DNA of 64,000 nucleotides from Pseudomonas sp. PDNC002 (GTDB lineage: Bacteria; Pseudomonadota; Gammaproteobacteria; Pseudomonadales; Pseudomonadaceae): the NCBI RefSeq assembly GCF_016919445.1, contig NZ_CP070356.1, forward strand, positions 379,501 through 443,500, in the 5' to 3' direction. A program made the translations under genes and the position numbers. Below, piece after piece: positions 57,740-64,000 of this stretch. Within the stretch, counting starts at the first letter, position 1. Every line of letters starts with the position of its first letter. The notes under the pieces are model-generated. The model ran no database searches, was not told where the DNA came from, and saw nothing but the letters and a program-made list of their open reading frames with translations.

Positions 57740-58651
57740 ATGCCCCGTACGCTCGCCCGCAAGGACCCGACCGCCTTCAAGACCCTGCCGTTGCTGGTGG
57801 AAGCCAGCGCGGAAAGCATCACCTACCAGACCCTCGGCAAGCCCCTGAACTTCGCCCAGGTCCTGGAGAAACGCCGCCCTATCGAGATCCACGAGACCGA
57901 ACGCTTTACCACCGAATTGGCCAATCTCGGCGTCTCGGTGCGCCTGACCTTGAATTACCAGGGCCGCGACCACTGGATCCTGGTGCGCCAGCGCCGCCTG
58001 GACCGTGGCGACACCGTGCTCAAGCTGATTTCCGGCTACGTACCGGCCCACGAACTGAACCTGCCGCTGCTCACCGCGATCCAGGAAGTGGCCGAGGAAT
58101 GCCTGGTGGAAACCGCCGACGGCTGGCTCGGCGGGCGCTTCGGCGACACCTGGCTGCCAACGCCCTACGAGGGCATCCTGCGCTACCGCGAAAGCAGTCA
58201 CTTCTCGCTCACCCCGCTGTCCGGCGCCTCGCGCCCCGTACAGGCCGGCGCACTGCGCCTGCTGGAGCGCCCGCAAGCCTATGTGCACTTGCCGACTGCG
58301 TCGCTGCAGCTGGTCTATGACCTGCGCATGGAACTGCCCAAGGATGCCCGCGAGGTCAGCCTGTTCCATGTCGACGAGAAACTCGAAAGCGGGCCGCTGG
58401 TGGCGCGCCTGGACCGCCGTCGTCCGGACCTCTACTTACTGCCGCTGGAACACGGCCAGCCGACCGGTGAGCTGTTCACCTTGAGCAAGGGCGAACTGCG
58501 CAAGGCCGGCACCCGTGGCCTGTGGCTATCGGAAAGCTTCGCCGAGCAGGATGGCTGGCTGGTGCGCGAAGAGCGCATCCGTTTCCGCGAATGGATGGAG
58601 CAGTGGCCGCCCGCCGCCGGCAATGCCGGCAGCGGGCGACGCACGGCCTGA
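57740..58651 (+). CDS. Nudix-like protein of unknown function with degenerate Nudix box
   Basis: 303 residues, soluble. The segment SGYVPAHELNLPLLTAIQEVAEECLVE (about 97-123) resembles a Nudix box, with G-x5-E and QEVAEECL, but the spacer is two residues longer than the Gx5Ex7REUXEExGU consensus, the Arg is Gln and the Gly is Leu. The remaining sequence (EGILRYRESSHFSLTP, AYVHLPTASLQLVYDLRM) is conserved in Pseudomonas at this locus, where database names vary (for example metal ABC transporter ATPase, which the sequence does not support). AAGGA precedes ATG 57740. Confidence 0.65.
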   Translation: MPRTLARKDPTAFKTLPLLVEASAESITYQTLGKPLNFAQVLEKRRPIEIHETERFTTELANLGVSVRLTLNYQGRDHWILVRQRRLDRGDTVLKLISGYVPAHELNLPLLTAIQEVAEECLVETADGWLGGRFGDTWLPTPYEGILRYRESSHFSLTPLSGASRPVQAGALRLLERPQAYVHLPTASLQLVYDLRMELPKDAREVSLFHVDEKLESGPLVARLDRRRPDLYLLPLEHGQPTGELFTLSKGELRKAGTRGLWLSESFAEQDGWLVREERIRFREWMEQWPPAAGNAGSGRRTA

Positions 58652-58717
58652 GGCCGTACCTGATCCGGCCGGGTAACGGATGAATTGGCGCTAGCCGACT
58701 TAGCCGGCCTTCCGGCC

Positions 58718-58846
58718 GGATCGCGGACAAGGTCCGCTCCTACGGGCGAACGCTACGACCGTAGGAGCAACTGTCTTCTTCCGGTGAATACTTTCCCCTC
58801 ACCCAAGCGCAGAAGCATCTCGTAGGAGCGGACCTTGTCCGCGATA
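58718..58846. repeat. REP cluster, two full and one partial copies
   Basis: ATCGCGGACAAGGTCCGCTCCTAC ending at 58743, a truncated GTAGGAGCAACTG at 58761, and GTAGGAGCGGACCTTGTCCGCGAT at 58822-58845. A CCGGCCTTCCGGCCGG hairpin lies just before the first. The cluster fills the gap between the convergent Nudix-like and acyl-CoA dehydrogenase genes. Confidence 0.85.
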
Positions 58847-58863
58847 AACGGTCAAAGACCGTT

Positions 58864-60069
58864 CTATTTCAGCTGACTGGAGCTCTTGCCCAGCAACCGC
58901 CGCGCCACGATCAGCAACTGAATCTGCTGGGTACCCTCGAAGATGTCGAGGATCTTCGAATCCCGCGCCCACTTCTCCAGCAAATCCTCTTCCCCATACC
59001 CCAACGCCCCCGCCAGCTCGACGCACTTGAGCGTCACCTCGTTGGCCACCCGCCCGGCCTTGGCCTTGGCGATCGAAGCCTCCTTGGAGTTGGGCTGGCG
59101 GTTGTCAGCCATCCACGCCGCCTTCAGGGTCAGCAGACGCGCCGCTTCCCATTCGGCTTCCAGGCGATACAGCGTGGCCTCGGCGTGGCTGGCGCTGAGG
59201 AGCGGCTGGCGATAGTCGAATCGGCAGCCGGCCCTCTTCAGCAACTCGCGAGTGCGGTCCAGCGAGGCCTTGGCCACGCCGATAGCCATGGCGGCCACCA
59301 GCGGACGGGTGTTGTCGAAGGTTTCCATCACCCCGGCAAAGCCCTTCTGCACGTCGATCTCGGCATTGCCCAGCAGATTGGCGGCCGGCACGCGGCAATC
59401 GGTGAAGCTGATGGAGGCGGTGTCCGAGGCCTTGATCCCGAGCTTCTTCTCCAGCCGGGTGACGGTCATGCCCGGCGTGCCCTTCTCTACCACGAAGGAC
59501 TTGATCGCCGCGCGCCCCAGGCTCTTGTCCAGGGTCGCCCAGACCACCACCGCATCGGCGCGAGCGCCGGAGGTAACGAAGATCTTCTCGCCGTTGAGCA
59601 CATAGTGATCACCATCGCGAGTGGCGCTGGTGCGGATCGCTGCCGAGTCCGAGCCGCAGCCCGGCTCAGTGATGGCCATGGCCGCCCAGGTGCCGGAGAA
59701 GCGTTTGAGCTGCTCCTCGTTGGCTACCGCGGCGATGGCGGCGTTGCCCAACCCCTGGCGCGGCATGGCCAGCAACAGGCCGGTGTCGCCCCAGCACATT
59801 TCCATCACGCCCAGGCAGGCGGAGAGGTTGCCACCGTTCTTCACGCCCTCCTCCGCGCCGGCCTTGCGCTTGCTGGCCGATGTGGCGCCGACGGCGTCCG
59901 GCGAGCCGGCGTTCATGCCATCCAGCAGTGCGGCGAGCAGGTCCAGTTCCTTGGGATAGGCGTGCTCGGCCTTGTCATACTTGCGCGAAATCGGCCGCAG
60001 GTAGTTCTCGGCGACCTGGCGTGCCTGGTTCTGCAAGGTGCGGAATTTCTTCGGTGTCTCGAGATACAT
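58864..60069 (-). CDS. Acyl-CoA dehydrogenase (catalytic Glu present)
   Basis: 401-residue flavoenzyme. Family motifs: AITEPGCGSDSAAIRTSATRDG near 130-152 (FAD and substrate contacts), GEKIFVTSGARAD and, near the C-terminus, LDIFEGTQQIQ, whose Glu is in the position of the catalytic base in medium-chain dehydrogenases. It starts 10 bp after the stop of a second acyl-CoA dehydrogenase gene, with AAGGAG overlapping that stop, so the two form an operon. Chain-length preference is not evident. Confidence 0.92.
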   Translation of the reverse strand: MYLETPKKFRTLQNQARQVAENYLRPISRKYDKAEHAYPKELDLLAALLDGMNAGSPDAVGATSASKRKAGAEEGVKNGGNLSACLGVMEMCWGDTGLLLAMPRQGLGNAAIAAVANEEQLKRFSGTWAAMAITEPGCGSDSAAIRTSATRDGDHYVLNGEKIFVTSGARADAVVVWATLDKSLGRAAIKSFVVEKGTPGMTVTRLEKKLGIKASDTASISFTDCRVPAANLLGNAEIDVQKGFAGVMETFDNTRPLVAAMAIGVAKASLDRTRELLKRAGCRFDYRQPLLSASHAEATLYRLEAEWEAARLLTLKAAWMADNRQPNSKEASIAKAKAGRVANEVTLKCVELAGALGYGEEDLLEKWARDSKILDIFEGTQQIQLLIVARRLLGKSSSQLK

Positions 60070-60079
60070 GCAAAGCTCC

Positions 60080-61363
60080 TTACAGATGCAGGCCGCCAGC
60101 CATCAGCGAAATCGCGCGCAGGTCGCGGTACCAGCGTTCGGCCGGATGTTCCTGGGTGAAACCGTGGCCGCCGAGCAGTTGCACGGCGTCGGTACCGATC
60201 TTCATCGCCTTCTCGGCGCAGAGCAGCTTGGCCAGGTAGGCCTCGCGGTGGAACGCCTGGCCGCGCTCGGCCAGCGCGCAGGCGCGCCAGACCATCAGGC
60301 GCATGGCGTCCAGCTCGATGGCGATGTCCGCGACCATGAAGGCCACACCCTGGCGATGGCTGATCGGCTCGCCGAACGCTTCGCGCTCGTTGCAGTAGGT
60401 GATCACGTAATCCAGAGCAGCCTGCCCGGTGCCCACGGCCAACGCACACCAGGCCAGCGCGGTGTAATCGAGGAAGGATTGATAGTCGAAGCGCTCCGCC
60501 GCCAGCCGTTGCTCGGCCGGGACCTTCACACTCTTGAAGCGAACTCGCGCGGTGCCGGTGGCCTTGAGACCCATGGCCGGCTCGGGGCGCACTTCGACGC
60601 CCTTGGCGCGGGTGTCGACGAGGAACAGCGCCGGGCCGTCGCCGGCATCGGCCGCAACGATCAGCTTCTGTGCGTCCACGCCGCGAACGACCAGGCACTT
60701 CTCGCCGGAGAGCGTGTAGCTCGAACCGCGCTTGCGGGCCTTGGTGGACAGGCGCTGCGGGTCAGCCAGCAGCTGCGGCTCGTTCACCGCAATGGCGATC
60801 AGCGGCGCCGCTTCGTCGGCAACGAAGGCCGGCAGCCAACGCGCCTGTTGCTCCGGCGAAGCCCAGCGGCGAATGCAGTTGGCGGCGGACAGCGGCACCA
60901 GCAATGCGGCGGCCAGGCTCAGGTCGCCACGGGCGAGGGATTCGGCGATCAGCGCATTGGTCACGACGGTGCGCTCTCCGGCCATGCCGCCGTGCACTTC
61001 GCTGACACCGTAGTGGGTCAGCCCCAGCTCCTGCGCCTGGGCCAGCAGCTCAAGGCTGAGATTGGCCTTGGCATCGGCTTCGTGGGCGGCCGGGCGCAGC
61101 ACTTCGGCGGCGAAGCCTTCGAGCATCTCCACCAGCATCTGCTGCTCGTCAGACAGCGACAGGTCGAACAGCCCGTCCGGGTCGGCCTTGCGCGGGGTCT
61201 TGGGCTGCTTGGCAGCGCGCTCGCTGGCCAGCCGGAAGCCGGTGCGGCTGCCGCTGTAGAGCAGTCTTTCGAAAGGTTTGCGCAGCTTGAGTCGATCCGG
61301 CCAGTCGGCCTGGGCAACTCGGTTCAGCACGGCCAGGGCGCGGCCCTGCACGTCGGTGGTCAT
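60080..61363 (-). CDS. Acyl-CoA dehydrogenase homologue lacking the usual catalytic Glu
   Basis: 427 residues. N-terminal helical extension of about 65 residues (basic), then the acyl-CoA dehydrogenase fold with VTNALIAESLARGDLSLA, GEKCLVVRGVDA and QLLGGHGFTQEHPAERWYRDLRA at the C-terminus. Where other members have IxEGTxxIQ, the sequence ends SLMAGGLHL, so Glu is replaced by Ala in that position. The first gene of the two-gene operon; it may pair with its neighbour as a non-catalytic subunit or use a Glu elsewhere. Confidence 0.88.
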   Translation of the reverse strand: MTTDVQGRALAVLNRVAQADWPDRLKLRKPFERLLYSGSRTGFRLASERAAKQPKTPRKADPDGLFDLSLSDEQQMLVEMLEGFAAEVLRPAAHEADAKANLSLELLAQAQELGLTHYGVSEVHGGMAGERTVVTNALIAESLARGDLSLAAALLVPLSAANCIRRWASPEQQARWLPAFVADEAAPLIAIAVNEPQLLADPQRLSTKARKRGSSYTLSGEKCLVVRGVDAQKLIVAADAGDGPALFLVDTRAKGVEVRPEPAMGLKATGTARVRFKSVKVPAEQRLAAERFDYQSFLDYTALAWCALAVGTGQAALDYVITYCNEREAFGEPISHRQGVAFMVADIAIELDAMRLMVWRACALAERGQAFHREAYLAKLLCAEKAMKIGTDAVQLLGGHGFTQEHPAERWYRDLRAISLMAGGLHL

Positions 61364-61497
61364 GGCATCTCGCTCCGCGGAGGGTGGATGCCCCGATCAT
61401 GCGCCGGGAAATGGCGGGGGAACCATGACCGCTTTGCCGTTGGTCGCTGGCAGAGCGGTCAGTGGGGAGCAACCGGGACGATGGGTGCCCGGGACTC

Positions 61498-61616
61498 CCC
61501 CTCACCCTAGCCCTCTCCCGGGGGGAGAGGGGACCGTTCGGTGCAGGATGAGGTAGTAGCGTCAGTCGGCACGGTCAGCTCCCTCTCCCCCCCGGGAGAG
61601 GGCTGGGGTGGGGGGA
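61498..61616. repeat. Composite repeat element (CTCTCCC hairpin type)
   Basis: CCCTCACCCTAGCCCTCTCCCGGGGGGAGAGGGG, then GACCGTTCGGTGCAGGATGAGG..GCGTCAGTCGGCACGG, then CTCCCTCTCCCCCCCGGGAGAGGGCTGGGGTGGGG. The central GGTGCAGGAT..GCGTCAG is the reverse complement of the 70-bp unit at 10441-10805. It lies between the hldE stop and the acyl-CoA dehydrogenase start, both on the minus strand. Confidence 0.9.
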
Positions 61617-61634
61617 CGCCATGGATTCAAGAGA

Positions 61635-63059
61635 TCAACCCTGGTGGCGGATCTTTTCGACGATGGCGGTGGTGGAGCTGTTCTCCACCAGCCCCAGCAC
61701 GCGGACTTCGCCGCCGTAGGCCTTGACGATGTCGGCACCGACTACCTGCTCGACGCCATAGTCGCCACCTTTCACCAGCACATCCGGACGGACTTCAGTA
61801 AGCAGACGCTCGGGGGTGTCTTCGCCGAAGCTGACGACCCAGTCCACTGCGCCGAGGCCGGCGAGTACGGCCATGCGGCGGTCGACGCTGTTGATCGGGC
61901 GGCCCGGGCCTTTCAGGCGGGTCACCGAACCGTCGTCATTGACCCCGACGATCAGGCGGTCACCCTGGGCGCGCGCCTGTTCCAGGTAGGTCACGTGACC
62001 GGCGTGGAGGATGTCGAAGCAGCCATTGGTGAAGACGATCTTCTCGCCGTGGGCGCGGGCGTCCTCGATGGCCAGCAGCAGCTGGTCAAGGCTCAGCACG
62101 CCACGCTCGGAGCCTTGCTCGCGCTGCACGGCGCGGCGCAGTTCCGGGGCGCTGATGGCGGCGGTGCCCAGCTTGCCGACGACAATGCCGGCGGCGAGGT
62201 TGGCCAGGGCCACGGCCTGCGGCAGGTCTTCACCGGCGGCGATGGCGCCGGCCAGGGTGGAAATCACGGTGTCGCCGGCGCCGGTGACGTCGAACACTTC
62301 ACGGGCGCGGGCCGGCAGGTGCAGGGCGCTGTGGCCGGGGCGCAGCAGGGTCATGCCGTGTTCGCCGCGGGTGACCAGCAGCGCACCGAGCTCCAGCTCG
62401 GTCATCAGTTGCTGGCCCTTGGCGACCAGGTCGGCCTCGTCGACGCAGCGGCCGACGATGGCTTCGAATTCGGAGAGGTTCGGGGTGATCAGACTGGCGC
62501 CACGGTAGATGGCGAAGTCCTTGCCCTTGGGATCGGCCAGTACCGGAATGCCACGCTGGCGGGCGGCCTGGATCAGCGCCTGGTGGTTCTTCAGCGCGCC
62601 CTTGCCGTAGTCGGAAAGCACCAGCACGCGGACCTGGTCCAGCAGCGCCTCGACATCGGCAGACAAGGCCACGGCGTCAGTGCGGAAAGCTTCCTCGAAG
62701 TCCACGCGCAGCAGTTGCTGGTGGCGGCTCATGACCCGCAGCTTGACGATGGTCGGCTGCCCGGCGATGCGCTGGAAGCGGGTGGTCACACCCACGGCCT
62801 GCAGGCTGTCGCTCAGGCTGTCGGCGGCTTCGTCGACGCCAGTGACGCCGACCAGGAAGGCGGGAGCGCCCAGGGCAGCGAGGTTCAGCGCGACGTTGGC
62901 GGCGCCACCGGGGCGGTCCTCATGCTGCTCGACCCGCACCACGGGCACCGGCGCCTCGGGCGAGATGCGCGAGGTCGCGCCGTGCCAGTAGCGGTCGAGC
63001 ATCACGTCGCCTACCACCAGCACAGGGGCCTGATCGAATCGGGGCATGGTCAATTTCAT
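61635..63059 (-). CDS. hldE: Bifunctional heptose kinase/adenylyltransferase HldE
   Basis: Makes ADP-glycero-manno-heptose for the lipopolysaccharide inner core. ATG 63059 gives 474 residues, with GGAG upstream. The N-terminal PfkB-type kinase domain (1-315) has [14 protein letters not shown] near 50 and the anion-hole motif [12 protein letters not shown] near 260; the C-terminal nucleotidyltransferase domain (340-474) has [17 protein letters not shown] with the HxGH motif. Formerly rfaE. Confidence 0.97.
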   Translation of the reverse strand: MKLTMPRFDQAPVLVVGDVMLDRYWHGATSRISPEAPVPVVRVEQHEDRPGGAANVALNLAALGAPAFLVGVTGVDEAADSLSDSLQAVGVTTRFQRIAGQPTIVKLRVMSRHQQLLRVDFEEAFRTDAVALSADVEALLDQVRVLVLSDYGKGALKNHQALIQAARQRGIPVLADPKGKDFAIYRGASLITPNLSEFEAIVGRCVDEADLVAKGQQLMTELELGALLVTRGEHGMTLLRPGHSALHLPARAREVFDVTGAGDTVISTLAGAIAAGEDLPQAVALANLAAGIVVGKLGTAAISAPELRRAVQREQGSERGVLSLDQLLLAIEDARAHGEKIVFTNGCFDILHAGHVTYLEQARAQGDRLIVGVNDDGSVTRLKGPGRPINSVDRRMAVLAGLGAVDWVVSFGEDTPERLLTEVRPDVLVKGGDYGVEQVVGADIVKAYGGEVRVLGLVENSSTTAIVEKIRHQG

Positions 63060-63123
63060 GGGAACTCCGCAGGTCGAAATCGCCGCGGATAATACCATAG
63101 CCGCCCGGTGCGACTTGCGCCGG

Positions 63124-64000
63124 TCAGGGCAGTTTGCGCACCCAGAACAGCTCGTGGCGACGCACCGCCTTGCGGAAGAACTCGTCGTCGCCAGTAGCCG
63201 GCCACTGGCGCCCGGCGAGCACGCGCTGGATCAGCCGGCGCAGGCGTTTCTTGCCGGTGAGCGGGGTCTGCAGGTCATGCTGCAGGGCCAGCGCCTGGGC
63301 CTTGTCGATGCGCGTCGCGGCATCCAGCACCGGACTCCACAGCGGGTCGGCCGGCAATGCCTCGATACAAGGAGGCAGGGCGATGCCACCATCGGCCGGG
63401 CCCATGGGCCAGCGGTCGTTGTCGTGCAGATGGTTGGCGTAGAGCAGCAGGGTCTGCGACTTCCAGCTGCTGCGCTCGATGGCCTCCAGCGTCGCGCGGG
63501 TGGCGTGGACGTGATCGGCGTGCGGGTCCAGCTCCGGATGGGCGGTGAGGATGACCTCCGGGCGGATGTGCTCGATCAGCGAGGTCAGGTCAGCCACCAG
63601 GTTGAGCCAGGTTGGCGCGCCATCGGAATCGCCCGGCAGGGTCAGCGCATTGAAGCCACGAGCCGGCCGGATATCGTTCTCGCCCGACTCACGAGAGCCG
63701 AATGCCTTGCTCGGTTCCGCCGCCATCGCCGGCAGTTGCAGGCAGTAGTAGCCCAGCTGCACGCAACGCTCGGCAGGCACGCCGCCCCACAGCGGCGCGG
63801 CAATGCTGTCCCAGGTGCGCAGGCGGCCTTTCAGGCGCGCGGCAGCGGCCTTGTCCAGGCCCAGTCGCTGATAATGCTCGGCTTCGATCTCGCCCTGGGT
63901 CAGGGTGACGATCCAGGCGTCGGGGCAACGGCTGTATTGGCCGAAGGCAGCCAGTTCGGCATCGTCGGCGTGGGGCGCGATGATCAGCAGGCGTTGTCGG
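63124..64000 (-). CDS. PIG-L family deacetylase, N-terminus cut by window edge
   Basis: 291 residues are visible; the frame is open to the last base. Zinc-binding motifs of the PIG-L/LmbE fold are present: APHADDAE (the PHxDD motif) near the cut end and [16 protein letters not shown] about 110 residues later. Members remove N-acetyl groups from sugars. P. aeruginosa has a PIG-L protein, DnpA, in the neighbouring lipopolysaccharide cluster, and this may be its relative, but identity cannot be fixed from a fragment. It lies 64 bp upstream of hldE on the same strand. Confidence 0.88.
   Translation of the reverse strand, partial: RQRLLIIAPHADDAELAAFGQYSRCPDAWIVTLTQGEIEAEHYQRLGLDKAAAARLKGRLRTWDSIAAPLWGGVPAERCVQLGYYCLQLPAMAAEPSKAFGSRESGENDIRPARGFNALTLPGDSDGAPTWLNLVADLTSLIEHIRPEVILTAHPELDPHADHVHATRATLEAIERSSWKSQTLLLYANHLHDNDRWPMGPADGGIALPPCIEALPADPLWSPVLDAATRIDKAQALALQHDLQTPLTGKKRLRRLIQRVLAGRQWPATGDDEFFRKAVRRHELFWVRKLP

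Noticed and set aside
57740-58651. Annotation as a metal ABC transporter ATPase
   Set aside because: No Walker A, Walker B or ABC signature motif is present in the sequence.

Overview
The window is a GC-rich bacterial chromosome segment with the protein sequences, gene order and repeat families of Pseudomonas. Many blocks follow the order known from the P. aeruginosa chromosome: hflK to queG, orn-rsgA-motBA, rhdA-psd-fimX-serB, parC to thiC, and waaA to hldE. Several lineage-specific genes lie between them. The repeat families and accessory genes suggest a relative such as the P. nitroreducens/citronellolis group, but that is an inference. No rRNA, tRNA, prophage, insertion sequence or CRISPR array was seen.

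Layout. 1-9248 (minus) is the conserved superoperon nnrD-tsaE-amiB-mutL-miaA-hfq-hflX-hflK, with overlapping or nearly overlapping genes; hflK runs off the left edge. queG is divergent. 10415-10858 is a 70-bp tandem array. 10859-14668 holds orn, rsgA and motAB, with a good FliA promoter in front of motA. 14789-23389 (plus) holds an HDOD protein, rhodanese, psd, an HPP membrane protein, a PilZ-like protein and fimX. 23764-31117 has serB divergent from an AhpA/YtjB protein, a YdjM-like protein, a GT-C glycosyltransferase with an overlapping phosphoesterase-like lipoprotein, and a lone PqiC-like lipoprotein. 31268-39725 (minus) is nudF-DUF1249-cpdA-yqiA-parE-esterase/phytase-protease-parC. 39942-45948 holds an RsiV-like lipoprotein, the thiamine genes cytX and thiC behind a TPP riboswitch, and the outer-membrane channel tolC/opmH.

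46457-51944 is the most accessory-looking part: a class II aldolase, a periplasmic binding protein without its permease, an EutQ-like cupin, a flavin/iron-sulfur oxidoreductase of the trimethylamine dehydrogenase type and an XRE-cupin regulator. They surround an AT-rich intergenic region with a near-perfect 21-bp palindrome. The set looks like a small amine or organic-acid catabolic cassette whose substrate cannot be read from sequence. 52347-64000 holds waaA, a LysR regulator divergent from an SMR pump, a translationally coupled FAD oxidoreductase/aldo-keto reductase pair, a Nudix-like protein with a broken Nudix box, two acyl-CoA dehydrogenases (one apparently without the usual catalytic glutamate), hldE, and a PIG-L deacetylase cut by the right edge.

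Repeats. Two dispersed families fill most gene-free gaps: REP elements (GTAGGAGCGGACC..GGTCCGCTCCTAC type) and a second element built from CCTCTCCC/GGGAGAGG hairpins. They occupy nearly every convergent gene junction. Two long intergenic palindromes sharing a core are also present. Three genes (hflX, serB, cpdA) appear to start at TTG.
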